Positions 35,289 through 47,951 of a DNA stretch of 64,000 nt are shown piece by piece (the first letter of the stretch is position 1; the number at the start of each line of letters is the position of its first letter). The DNA comes from Blastomussa wellsi (Eukaryota; Cnidaria; Anthozoa; Scleractinia; Plerogyridae). The notes below the pieces were generated by a model. It made no database searches. It was not told the DNA's origin and was given only the letters and a program-made list of their open reading frames with translations. The translations under genes and the position numbers were made by a program. The stretch is taken from contig OX393563.1 of NCBI GenBank assembly GCA_947652115.1, positions 2,372,996 through 2,436,995 of the forward strand, in the 5' to 3' direction.

Positions 35289-38200
35289 GTGTTTTTACAG
35301 GAGTTACACACCAAAGATTCCTCAGTTGAATAATTGGGATGACACTGAAGAAAATTGAGAAATTAATAGCCCTTGTGTGAACAAGTGAGGAATTCCTTGG
35401 TGCTTATTTGACACTGAGATGTTCTCACAAAGTAGTAATCCTGGAGTAATGTTTGTTCTATGAGAAACCGTCTACAGAGGTCGGATTTACATAGTTTACT
35501 CAGTATTACGCACACACAAGTTCTTAGTTCATGCCCTAATTTTCTCCCGAGCGAAATGGCAAAACTCGCGGTAGATATGAACCCTAAATTTGCAGATGTG
35601 GCACTATTGAAATACGTCTTTTCAGTCCCCTCATTATGAACATAGAAGTTGATTGATCTCGCATACAGTCTGCATCAGGCCCAAGTCTGCAATCAGTACA
35701 TCAACTCCCTTTTAGACTCAGTCCACGGCAGACACGTAAAGCTCAAAAATCACTCGTCAGATTTTATGGTAAACAATTTAGTTTTATTTTTCCCACGGTG
35801 CGGTCCACTGTACTAGCTGACCACCTTGACTAATTATCTTGTACTGCAGTCAACTCGATGATAGATACAAACTGAGTGTTCGATTACTCTAAAGAACCGA
35901 AGAATGTCGACTGCGCTAAGTTTGTTTCTTTTTTTTCATTTGAAAAGATGTTGCCCAATGTGACTTGTTTTGTAGTGGGGTCATCGAGGGTCAGTGTAAA
36001 GCACTTGGCTTCTTTTGGATGTCATGGGCAATGTTAAAGATAGATTGTTGGAATTTTCCCACGCAAAATGTTTTTATTAATTGTGTGAAGAGGTGATCTG
36101 GGAAGCTATGGATGTCATGGATGAATTGACAAATCGTCCAGATTTTTCGTGCAGATATTTGCAACGTAAGACACGCAATATTATTTTAGCGTTTAGATAC
36201 TTTTCACCTCACTCAATTCAAATTACTGCTTCAGTAAAAGAAAACTAGAGTATACAACATGCTGACATTCCCAAACAATTAAACTGGTATTATAAACTTC
36301 TAGACAAGTTTGTAAACATTAGGGTTGCATGAGATAATGCACTTCTGAATTATTCCTTTGCAAATATTTTCTATTTCTATCGAGAACTTTATCTTTATGC
36401 GCGTATGTTGTTGATCACAATTCACGATTAGAGAAAACGCCATAAAGCATTTATGTAAACGACTTTTTGAGTGGTATTTAGCCAAACCAGATACAAACAC
36501 GAAACTCGAGAAGTGTATTTATACTATTATGAACGACCTCTCAATAGCTCTCGCTTTTCCCTGTGGAATGAAATAAGCGTCAATTATGATCCACGCAAAG
36601 GTCTTGATAACTCGATTTGGACGTTATTTGTTTTATTGAAAAAGTGCAGACATGTGCGCTTGCCCTCGGCCTCATTCTGCCAATAGATGGATCAAATAAC
36701 TGAGCAGCTGATAAAGCGATGAGATAGTTCACGCTAAGACATTTGAAAGTACACTCAGTGAAAGATTAAGTCGGCTTTGTTTACTACTCAGTTGGTGGGG
36801 GAATAACTGTTAACAAGAAACGACGCACGGCGACCAAATGAGTTGGGTAAGTGAACGAATTTTGAAGCTCAACCTTCGTCTTATGACTTGCAATCGCTGG
36901 AAATTGTGCACTGTTCTGTGGTGAGGGGTTAGATGTACTGTTTACCACAGCCGCAAAGTCTCCCACCGATCTAAGTCCCGAAAATGCTCCTTTAGTTTTC
37001 TTTATTTCAATTCCAAATCGAGATTAAACGTTTATTAACCCTTGTTCACTTCATTCTCATAAACTAAAGCGAGCATCTGCGCCTACAGTGTTTTATGACG
37101 TGGAATGATGCATTCTTGTTTAGGCTTAACTAACGTTTCCTGCTCGAAAACCACATCAGTGGCAGACATAGAATACTTGAAATATCTCTCCATCTGAATG
37201 TAAGCTAAAGTGCTTTATGACTATTTCAAAACACAACAACCAACTCATACTTGAATGGCAAGTTTACCTGTAGAAGTATATAATCTATATAATAAACAAG
37301 TCATTAAAACATGCCTGACCTTTCTAGCTATGTGGCCAATGGCTGATTGATATCTTCAACGCAAACTCACCCCCTCGTTATATGATGTTTTAGCTAATAG
37401 CCAAAGCAAAACCAACGCGGAATGTGATGAACATATGCTAAAGAAACTGAGCCATGATTTAGCTATGGATTTTTGCAAATTATTTCTTTCAGCCCCAAAA
37501 TATTCACAACATATTTGAACGGGGTTGAATGGGCCGGCTGTAGTCGAAATTCTCCTTGCAAAAATGTTGACAATTACGACATACTTTCTAGGATAAACAA
37601 ATACAGAATTTGATAAACTGATCAAGTATATTATAACTGACATATGTCTAGAATTATATTACAAAAGAAACATTTTAAAACGAAATATTTCTTAGCACGC
37701 CTGTCTAGAGACATTGGAGAACACAGTACAGTCAGTTTTACATTTAGCTAATGGTGCGAGCAAATGATGATTTTTTTGTCGCGACTTTTGTGGCCGAACA
37801 GGCATGAATGTTGATTGATGTGGGCTAATTAAGATAGAAATATTGTTATCGACATTTTTCAACCGATAAACAGCCCACCATTGCATACATTGCACAAATG
37901 TATCGAAAAAATAAAGAAAAGTCTCTTTCTTAAAATGTGAAAATTTCAACTTAGGCTTCTACTTAATAAAGTATTGATGGATTGTTTGCAATTTTTGGTG
38001 TTAATAACAGATAATTCACAATGTTTAATTTGGGCAATCGATTAGCTCCAAGCTCAGCCTAAACATCCTCACTTAAAGTAATCAATCACTTCAAATCTTG
38101 AGATGTATAAAACACATTTTTCAGCCGCTCAGAGAAGTTGACTTCAGGCCAAATAAGAAATGTTTAGTTTTTAACAGGATACTTTTTGAATAGGAAGTTA

Positions 38201-40523
38201 GTAACAGCACGTGCCCCAATACAGAGCTGTTGTATAAACAAGTAAAACTGGTTTTATTAACTTGTAGTTCTATTAGATAATGTTTACTGACCCTTCTTGC
38301 CTAATGCGTACTCGAACATAAAGTTTGGCTCATATTCGGTGTAAAAACCTGTGAAACTTACCAGTGCCGTAAAACAAAGAACGAACAAGACAACAAAGAA
38401 CTTCGAAACAATACAAATCAAAAACAAAGAAAATGTCACAGGTTTTTACAGCGACGTAAACGCCCTATGTTTTGCAATTTTGATGTGATTGTTGCATTCT
38501 GTTCGAACTGGTCCGTCGATACATGGACCATACACTTTCTTACAATCGCAGATCGCAGTGGTATAGTCCGTAATTCGTCGTATTTTTGGCAGTTGGAGAA
38601 AGTTCGATTTGTAGCGTGTGTTACCAACATCAGAGACAGCTTAATTCCTGTTTTACACGTGTCTATTGCCAACAGTTGTAAAGATTATTCGCAAAGTTCG
38701 TTTCCGTGTATGAGATAAGCTATATAAGAAGGAAATGCCAAGATAGGTTAACTATTTCCTGTTTTGAAATTGTGCCCGGGGCCGTAAAGAAACTGTATTA
38801 GGGATTTGTTTGTTACATGTCGGATTCCGAAAAGTATTATTAAAAGTATTATTATTTAAGTATTATTTTATTTCTAAAAAACAATTCAATTTATGCAAAA
38901 GAGCACTTAAATCAAGTGGCAATTAAGCAATGATCCGTACTCTGGCAAACGAAAATGACATCAAATACAAGTGAATGTTTTGCCCTCATTACAACATCCA
39001 TATTACTTGCATAAGCGAACTGCTTGGCCTGGTAGAGTTGAAGATGAATTGTCGTAAACTGAAATTCCTAACAGACCTAAGAGGATAAAGTAGATTGATT
39101 TGCTGCCAGTAGGTCAAACAAGATAAACTTTCCGAACGCTGTGAACATTTTTAAACCTTTCAGGGTAGATTTACAGTAGTGATTAAGATGTTATTTCTCT
39201 CTGCACTATGATAACCAGGTCGAGTTTGCACGCGTCGAGAGACAAGGGAATATTTGTTTGCATGCGACAAAGTCTTAGAAATAACAGACAACTCACTAAG
39301 GGGAAACAAAATCAGCTGACACACTTTTTTATAGTTAAGAAATTCGCTTTAGCGTCAATGAAGCAATTGCTTTCTTGTTTACTTACATTACTTAACGAAG
39401 AAAAAAAAACTAGTCTTCCCATTTTGTGATAGTAGTTTATTTAGTTTTTGTTTTGTTTTTCTTTTTGTTTTTCTAACTTGTTACGATCTGGCTGCGTAGG
39501 TGTTATTATTTTTCGATACACTTAAAATAAAACCTATTATAAATATTGCATTTTTCTGTACTTGATCAGCTTTTTGGCTACTTTGCTTCTGTTGCTGATA
39601 GGCGGCATTCTTTCAAGCGAAAAAAAATATAATTGCATTAAACGCAGAAAATCCATTTAAGCACGCCTGAACCACTAAAATTTCTTTGTTTCTGAAGTTT
39701 TATCGTTGATTTTTCATCTTTAGTTTACTATTTCCATGATATCTTTATCCAATTACCTTATCCCATTCTTGGACGAGCCTTGGGGCACAAGATTTGTATT
39801 TAATCTTTAAACAACCTTATCTGACCGTAATCCTCGCTTCCATGAGCGATAAAATTTTCGTGAAGGGCGTATGTATTAAAACCAGTACACGTACAAGGCC
39901 GCCTCTTTGATTGTGTCGGAAGCTGCGTTTTCTCAAACTTGATCAAAGATTCTAGAAACAAACACTTCACCTCCCAAACAGAAATTCCAAATTGTTATCC
40001 CCCGTCTTGTGGTATTAAAAGGGTTTTCAAGAAAACGAAAAAAAAGAAATAGATAAATTAAAAGAAAAAAGAAACGCTAGACGTGAGAATAACTAAGTAA
40101 TAATTGATTGCTATCATCAGTTTTGGAATGATGTCAAGAATTCGTTCTCTACTTTTACCATAGAGCTAGACAATACAACTTATAAAGCACATTGTGGTAA
40201 CATGCTCGATAAAGCGCTACTAGATAATACGAATTAATTTTATTATCTTTCTTTTTAACAAAACGGAGAACATTTCCAGAATCGGTAAGCTTCTTCTACT
40301 GATTTCCCCCTTCTTTTCGTGAACGGGAAATTTTGTTTTTCTTGTATAGTAGGTGGGCACATGCGCAAAAACATATCTTTCAATGCGCCCCACAGAAACA
40401 TTGAGTCCATTAATGGTTGATAAAAACGTAATTTATAGAAACATACAAACAAACAAACAAACAACAACAGCGACAGCAACAACAATAAAGTCTTGTTTGC
40501 TAAATAAATTCGTTTCATCACAG
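35289..40523. other. Long gene-free interval
   Basis: Five kilobases of AT-rich sequence. I read both strands and found no exon with plausible splice sites and no recognisable domain; open frames reach at most about 95 codons and lack coding features. It may contain distal exons or the promoter of the factor B-like gene to its right. Non-coding RNA cannot be judged by eye. Confidence 0.5.
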
Positions 40524-40575
40524 GTGGTGTTTTTGTTCGGGATCACGATTGCATTCGTTAGAGGATTCAATGAAG
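40524..40575 (+). CDS. Candidate signal-peptide exon of the factor B-like gene
   Basis: Between a CACAG acceptor and a GGTGAG donor lies a 52-base exon encoding the hydrophobic VVFLFGITIAFVRGFNE, followed by one spare base. Its end phase (1) matches the start phase of the first CCP exon at 42615, and the hydrophobic run followed by a polar turn fits the end of a secretion signal. No nearby in-frame ATG is convincing, so an additional upstream start exon would be needed. The call rests on phase, hydrophobicity and position only. Confidence 0.35.
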
Positions 40576-41644
40576 GTGAGAAGCGTTCGGCCTAACTTAT
40601 CTTTAATTTTCTGCTAATTAATATGCCCGGTAATGACAATAGTTTGAATGCTGTGAAATGGGTTCTATATGTTGCCTGTGAACCTGTGCCATGCTATTTT
40701 TATAGGAGCGATCAAGATAACGGTTAGAAAATAATAGCGCAGAACGAATGCTTGCAATCAGTTCATGAGAAAGTATGGACAAAAGTGCAGAACATTAGAT
40801 TTATTCCAGTTTCCAAAGTATTGGTGAATAGTTCGTCAGCGAGTAAACATTAAATCGTGTCTAAGCCTGAAGCTAAAATTTATCATCTTGAAAACTTAAC
40901 CTTTCATCTCAGTTTATTAAAATCTCAAGTTTACTAAATTTACCCATCATGGAGATATTTGACATATTTATGAGTTTTGTAAGTCCCACGTCTGGTGTGT
41001 TTTCCAGCTAATTAACTTTCCTTGGGTCCGCAGGTAAATATGGCCATTTTTAAAAAGGACGATGAATGGATATTGAATTGAGAATCACCCGATTTTCAAA
41101 GTTTTAAGTATTACCCGTCGTAAGCTTTCGTTATTTATAACATTCAAATATTTTTCTTCTCGGTTTTACTGTTTTAACTCGAGGGACGAGTTTCAAGTAA
41201 CAGATTTCGTCCTTACTTGAGTCACAAAAAGTTAAAGGCGTTTCTTCAATAAAGAAGAAACAAACTGCTGAGTTAGTTTGATGTATAATTTCTTAAACTA
41301 GCTTGATCGCTTTCCGGTTGGTCTGTATAATCCGATAAACGTTCGGAGTTGATAAAGGTGTTGATATAGGATTTTTCAGCGACATGACGTGGTTTAGCGG
41401 AGCTCCCTATTTTGATAATGCTATCACTGAAAATGCAAGCGTAGCAGCGTACGTGGCTACTCAAGGAAGATTCCATGGCCGAAATAAATCATCAACTACA
41501 ATTTCGACCTTTCTCTGTGGTGTGGCCGCCATGTTGTGCGACGTCGCCGTACGTGCGAAGGGCGGGACGCTCCCTAGAACGATGCCGCTAGCCATTTTGC
41601 CATGAAAATTAAAGTGCCTATGAAGTAAAAAATAATTTAAGCTT

Positions 41645-42535
41645 ATTTGAAAGCCCTTTCAAAAGGAGGAAGAATGAAGGTGTTTTTCTCTTTTAACATC
41701 TGCTTTCGTTCCAGAGATATTCAAGTTTTTGTATTGTGCAAATTAGATAACTGATGACAAAACAAAACATAATATGAAGACTATCTCTGTATATAATCAG
41801 GTAATAGACCTTTTTCGTTTGGGCGGTTTGTTACCCTATTACAGAACATGTGATGATTCTCTTGAGAATTCTTACTTTCAAATTTTCAAATATTTGCGTG
41901 TATATGAATAAATAATTTTTGGATGGACAAAAGAACAATTCTCTAGAGAATGTCATATGATCTGTATTGGGACAACAAACACGCCCAAGCGAAAAGGTCT
42001 ATATAGTTGAAACTTGGCACCAGTATTGTACCCTACAAAATACACCACATGATGCCTATTTCGATGTTACTCTTGGTACCCGTGTCTTTCCTCTTTGAAT
42101 GCATTATTGTCATTTGTTGTTCTGAAAGAAGAAGTGCATGGTCGTATTCGAAACAAACACGATTTCAACATTGCACTTGATCTTCGTATCACGACTTAGG
42201 AAGTGGATGATGTTTGGTAAAGATCAAAAACAGTAATTGTCACTTCCACATATAAGAATGATCTGGAACCAAAAGTGTTGCCATATAGCAAAATCAAAAT
42301 AAGCACCATGAGGTGTACTTCGCAGGGTACAATACTGGTGCCAAGTTTCAACAGCATGATCTTATTATTTGCAGAGATATTTATTTTGTGTTTTGGCCCC
42401 ATACTGGAACCACTAATGACGTCATCAATGATCTATCTTGCATAATACGAAAACGTGAATATCTCGATCTGGAACGAAAGAAGACATTACAAAAGGGAAA
42501 ACGCTATTCTTTATCACTTTGAAAGGGCTATTAAT
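41645..42535. repeat. Large foldback element split by a nested MITE
   Basis: The outer left arm (TTGAAAGCCCTTTCAAAAGG..., TGCTTTCGTTCCAGAGATATT) pairs with the right arm (GATCTGGAACGAAAGAAGAC..., ACTTTGAAAGGGCT ending about 42531). The inner left arm GTTGAAACTTGGCACCAG (from 42006) pairs with CTGGTGCCAAGTTTCAAC (ending 42353). In the left arm only, a separate inverted-repeat element at about 41815-42002 interrupts the match. Confidence 0.8.
41815..42002. mobile_element. MITE inserted in the left arm of the larger foldback
   Basis: Starts TAGACCTTTTTCGTTTGGGCG and ends in inverted CGCCCAAGCGAAAAGGTCTA. Arms of about 70 bp with mismatches include GAATTCT/AGAGAATT blocks. The matching position in the right arm of the surrounding foldback is uninterrupted, which shows it is an insertion. 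Confidence 0.8.
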
Positions 42536-42614
42536 TCTTAGTTTTACAGCCAACCCCAGTTTGTTTGCCGTGATCAATTTTGTTTTGACATGTTAATGGT
42601 TCATTTCAACCTAG

Positions 42615-45600
42615 CAACCGGCCCTGGTAACAGGACCTGCGTGTCAGTTGTAAAGGAACTGGTACAATACCGTCCCCTTCACATTGCCATCAAGCACTGT
42701 TGTAACTACTCCAGGGTTACTTATGACTGTATAAATGGCTACAAACTTGTGGAGGGAGACAGAGTCAGACGCTGTTTGGATGGCAAACTGCTTGGGAAAG
42801 ACCCGAAGTGTAGATTTCCAAAAGGTAGGAAGCAGGGAAAGTATAGCGACTTGTTCTATTGCTTAGGCGGAATGTTTGCTGGACAGGTCAACCGGGAAGA
42901 GACAAATCAGCTCAAATTTAAACTTCATCAATTTTTCCATAATGCTGCATCATTAGCACTTGCATCCTTGCTTTAGAATTGAAAAAGCATCTTGCTTATA
43001 CGCTAAATCGAGAACGCTCTGGTCTAAGAGCCTTGTTGCATAGGCGTACGGGCACCTTCAGAGTGACCTGACCTCCATGCTCGAAAACAATTTCACAGTT
43101 CGCACGTTTAATACAAAAACAGTTCACCGACTAAAACTTGTAAGTGCACGTTGATTGTCGCCGTGGCATATGAGTATCACGTAATGAAAAATCCAATTAA
43201 GCAATCTAACATTTCATCTGAACACCGGTGGCTTTCCTTGCAACTGCTGCTGCCTGAATCCTGAGCAGTTTGCCCGAAAAATGTAGACAATTTGCGCAAT
43301 GATTGGCTTAAAGATCTCACGCCACTTTTTGGACCAATCAGAAGTAAAACCAAAAACCAATCGCGACTCGCTTTCGCACGTTTTCCCGCCGTTCGCGTCG
43401 GATACATGTATTTGCTTTCAGTTTTGATTGCCTGACTAGATTGTCTGTGTCCATTGTACATGTGATTAGCCAGTGTGATTTCTTTGGTTTGGCTTTATAA
43501 CAGTCACTTTCTCTAATCTCTATAGACTCACGAAAAACTGTATATACGAAATGCGTGACACATTAGAGGGAGAAAGAATAGCTTGCGGAAGCTACACTTG
43601 CTGATGTCCCGGCTCACTAATTCAAGGACATTCTTTACCAAGAGAGGATATCCTCTATCGTCCTTACCCAACTGCCTGAATTTTCTTTCATCCTTTAGTT
43701 TCAAGCTGTGGCAATCCAGAAACAATTCACCATGGATATTTCATTGGGTCTGATTTCAATGTTGGTAGCACTATTGAGTACAAGTGCGCCCGCGGTTATA
43801 AATTGCGTGGTCCAGCAATCAGTGTGTGTAAGAAGCATGGGTCATGGACTGTTCGACCGGTATGTGAAGGTACGTTGGTGAAATGGAACGCTTAGATATA
43901 AACCTGCTCTGCAGAGAACGAGAACAAACGAGCTCTTAGTATTTTAGGGGCGGATCTAGTGGAGGGGTACAGGGGATGCGCACCCCCCTTCCTTGAGATG
44001 ACTATCGGCTTTCTAATATAACTGGTATTCTGCCAAAAAATACGAGGTTTATTGATGGTTACTTCAATCCTTAGTGGTGCACTCCCAGCTAAGAAAAATC
44101 CTGGATCCACTCCTGTATGTATTGTGCAAAAAGCATGAATAATTGGAAAATTAATACATGATATTTTTTTCAGACAAAAATGTCATGGATGTCAATGAAG
44201 CCACCGCGTTTATTCGTTACAACCTCCTCGACATTCACGACAAGCATCCATGCTTCCAAAATGACTCCTGTTCCAGGTTTGATTCCAGAACACGCCGTTC
44301 GATTGATCTAGATTACAACGGAGGCCTAGATGTGATTTTCGTGATAGATGGTTCTAATGGAGTGTCTAAGGAAGACTACAAAATTGGGCTGAAGTTTGCA
44401 CAAGAGCTTATCCGTGTTTTAGCGGCCACTGTTCTGTAAGTATCTGGATAACACAATAATGACCAACAGTGAGATGAAACAAAAAGGCAAATAGCCGCGC
44501 GTATATCTGATTCGTTAGGCCGCCATCTTGAATGTCGTCAAGAACGAGATCAGAGGATAGGACAAAGAGCTACAAAGTACTCTAGATTGGGGGAGTGGGA
44601 GAAGGGGGGGGGAGGGGTGAATAAGGTCTTCCCCTGTAGTAAACGGCAATTTGCAGAACACAAACGCCGAATGCACTATGCTTGCGGTTTGATTTACTCA
44701 CGTTTGCTTGCGGTTAGCTTTAAATTGTTAGAAAGGACATCATTGTATTGTATGTACTACGCTGTCCTTTCTAACAATTAAAAGCTAACCGCAAGCAAAC
44801 ATAAATGTAACTAACCGCAAGCAAGCATGAGTGAAACTAACCACAAGCAGCAAACGGTGCATCCAGAGTTCAGCGTTCTGGAAATTCCCCCCGCCTTATA
44901 GTGAATGATTTAGTTTCACGGCATTTTAGATGGCGATGTTAAGAGTGTGAAGATAAAATAATCTTTCGTAAGAAAGTCAGAGTTGCTGATGAAACTAAAG
45001 ACGAAACGCTTCATCCACTGGCTGTCCAGAACAAACCAGGAAGCTGAGTGATACCACACAGCAAATCATTGCTTTGACTTTTTTAAGGAGCTTTTAGGAA
45101 AAGCACCATCAAATTAATGGTTAAAACTGTACACCGAAAAATAGATTAGAAAATTTGGAATCTGTTCATTAGTAAGGATGAGCACCCGTGAGAAAGATTC
45201 AAGTGGACAGTACTGTAGAGATATCAACTTCATAACATCCGAGATATCAGTAATCAAATAACGACACTGTGATTGCTACAACAGGACACGACTTAAAATT
45301 TCATTTCTTATCCAAAGGCGAGGAGACATTCGCGTAGCGGTTGTCTCCTTCAACAATAAACCGTACATCACCATGAATTTTGCATCGCCTTCTGACAAAG
45401 TGATAAAAAGGATCGGCGCTATCAAAAAACCTGGGGGATGTGGTACTTCGCTCGGAAGAGCCATGTACATGACGAGACGTCGGGTTGTCCCGAATACCCG
45501 AAGCAACAGCAACAAAGCCATGTTTATAATAAGTACTGGGATGCTGAACATGGGAACAAGTCATCCCAAGGCGAAACGCTTATTGGAAAGTGAGAAGTCA

Positions 45601-47951
45601 TTTCAGATATTTTCCATCGCTATTGGGAAGAACCCCAACACACGGATTTTGTCATCTGTTGTGTCGCAACCAATCAAGAGCCACCTTATATCTCTGAGGT
45701 ATTATGGGGACGTATTTGATGCTGTTCGACGAGCCGTGACGATGAACAAAAAAGGTGAGATACTGTTGGTAGAGACAGACATTCAGCGTAATGTACATTC
45801 TAACAGCGATGTGTTCTTTGGAGATGGTGAAACGTTCTCTGTTTTGCTGTTTATTGGGTCCCACCGTCCTAATGAAGATAAAATGCAACAAACCACTTCA
45901 CGGCATAAGGGGCATAATTGGTAATAGGGGCTAGATTAACAAGAAACAAAGCGGTAAAAGGTACGTTTTCTTTATATTTCTGTCCTGAGTTCAAAGAACA
46001 GAACATATACTGTAGAAATGGAGACACCACTTTCCTAAAGTTTACCAGCGTTTTTGAGCCAATCGAGCGATTTTTTAGGCGTAGGAATTTTTTTCAGTTA
46101 AAACCGCATAATTTGATTGAGTCTCCGATACTTTGATAAGAGACTGATGCCCAGCTCAATCAACTCAGAAACGTTGGCAACGTAGAATAAATGGGTTTCT
46201 CTATCCACAGAAAAAGCTTCATCTCGAAAATCAAACTCTTAACGGAAATATGTAGAAAGACATATCTTTTGCCGCTTTTTTTGCACTGATTACCCATAAT
46301 GCCCCTTACATCGCAGGCTCGATTACCAGCCGCTGTTCGGGAACCGGAGCCCGCGCTCCTCCCCGAATCGTGAGTAGAAAATTACGAAATGAGTTGCAAT
46401 AACGTGACTCACTTACAAATGCAAATAACCTTGGCAATGTTGGGTAAAGTAGAGTCCATGGCTTTATCAGGTTAAAAAATGTGATATTATGCTTTACCTT
46501 TTTCAGATCCCAGTGAATGCGGCATTAGTGTGACCAAACCAAGAGCGAGAAATGTACGCGGCAACAAGGCGACAAGCGGAGTGTGGCCCTGGCAAATCAG
46601 TATCTACTGGGACGGTAAGAACGATCTGTCAACTATTTTTCTGCATATTGAAGAGTTCTTTTCTTACTGTTTTATTAATAGACTTTTCGGTTTCTCTGCT
46701 ACGTTTTCTGTGATTCATTGTTTGTCTTTGTTTTTGTCAGGGGTCCTTGTTTGCAACGGAGCCCTTATCAACAAAGAATGGGTTATCACAGCAGCTCATT
46801 GCTTTTATTCTAAGACATGGAGACCCATCATTCGTCCAGCCTCAAGGTAATTTCTTACAGCGTGAAAACATTTCACTTATTTCACAAGAAATAAACATAA
46901 TTATCAGGTTTATGCGTCGACCCTTTCAACAGACTCTTCCAACAGAAAGAAGTCTGGCATCACTAACAAAACTGCCAGCCAAGTTAAGCTCCCTACAACT
47001 CGCATTGTCAGCGTAGTCGCATTAATGACGCCATGTTATAATTGCCGTGTGCTGATCTGAGTGCACAAACCACGCACTATTTTGTACCAGAAGTAGCTGC
47101 GAACTATACTTTCCGGCACCGCACATACCTAGATAGCTTATCTGAGGGAGTAACTCCTCCCCACTCCCGTGGGGCAATACTACTTCTAGTCGCCTAATGC
47201 CATTGAAACTAGATGACAGTAAGTCCAATAATAAGGCCAATCCAATCACCTGTTTCTCCATAGATACACTGTTAGAGCTGGGGGACATCATTTAGGGGAC
47301 AGGAAAACCAGCCCGGAGCAAGTCATTGAAGCAACCAAGATTTTCATACACGGAAACTACAAACGCCAAAGCCACGAAAACGACCTCGCACTAATAAAAC
47401 TAAATCGAAAGGTCAAACTTGGAAAGTATGTGAGTCCTGTGTGCTTGCCGGACTTCACAACGCGTGGAAATGATTTAGCAGTGCCTGGAAAACATGGCTT
47501 TGTCGCAGGGTGGGGAGAAAAGCAAACCCAAGTAAAACAAGACAGAAAATCATCAAAAAAGAACCGCAATAAAAGCCGGGTTAAAGTGACTGTTCATATA
47601 GCGTTAGCTGTATCATCAAATAAAGTTTGTAGGAATAGCACAAGCCAGACATTTAACGGCACTATTATGTTTTGCGCCGAACATGACAAGGCTGGACAGC
47701 ATTCATGTCGCGGGGACGGCGGAGGGCCATTTGTACGGGAGCGCTATGATTCCAAGTCGAGAAGCTATCGATGGACCGTGGCAGGATTAGTGAGCTGGGG
47801 CGAGGGATGTGGGGTCAAAGGTCGTTACAGCTTTTTCACTCGTGTTGCGCCGTATTCTGATTGGATATCAAAAACGACTAATCCCCCGAAGAAAGGAGGA
47901 AGGCATTCACGAAGACGACGTTTAAATGGAAAAAAGAGCGGGACTGAATAA
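42615..47951 (+). CDS. Complement factor B-like protein with inactive protease site
   Basis: Factor B normally binds C3b through Mg2+ and supplies the serine protease of the C3 convertase. Seven exons join in frame: 42615-42824, 43699-43869, 44174-44435, 45318-45754, 46507-46614, 46741-46846, 47264-47951; about 660 residues plus a missing or candidate signal exon. Order: two CCP/sushi domains, a linker with RTRRSIDLD where factor D cuts factor B, a vWA domain (DVIFVIDGSNGVS), then a trypsin-type domain. The protease has His in ITAAHCF (46797-46799) and Asp in ENDLALIKL, but GDGGGP replaces GDSGGP, so the catalytic Ser codon is GGC at 47718-47720. In vWA, the last Ser of DxSxS is Gly (44359-44361), and the TDG position reads STG. 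The reading frame is otherwise intact. Vertebrate factor B has three CCPs; only two were found. It is secreted if the signal exon is real. AATAAA at 48211-48216 may end the transcript. Confidence 0.88.
43335..43450 (+). repeat. Dispersed repeat copy in factor B intron
   Basis: Related to 31950-32040: shares AATCAGAAGTAAAACC, CCAATCGCGACTCGC and GCACGTTTTCCCGCC in order. It lies between the first and second CCP exons. Confidence 0.65.
44702..44800. repeat. 38-bp hairpin in factor B intron
   Basis: Arms 44702-44739 and 44763-44800 are reverse complements with one mismatch, joined by a 23-bp spacer. The word GCTTGCGGTTAG recurs on both sides (near 44683 and 44815 in inverted form), so the hairpin is the centre of a longer diverged foldback of about 170 bp. 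It sits in the intron that splits the vWA domain. Confidence 0.88.
45904..46310. repeat. Element with short inverted ends in factor B intron
   Basis: ATAAGGGGCATAATTGGTAAT at 45905 pairs with ATTACCCATAATGCCCCTTA ending near 46308. The two 20-bp ends flank about 365 bp of non-coding sequence, consistent with a MITE within the intron that precedes the protease domain. Confidence 0.65.

Noticed and set aside
41384..41605. A 73-codon plus-strand frame near the factor B-like 5' end, considered as an extra exon
   Set aside because: No cysteine pattern of a CCP domain and no splice borders in a matching phase.
46317..46369. A 53-base open stretch with AG and GT borders before the factor B protease domain, encoding GSITSRCSGTGARAPPRI
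   Set aside because: Its length is not a multiple of three, so including it breaks the frame. Direct splicing from 45754 to 46507 keeps the frame and gives the expected ECGIS start of the protease region.
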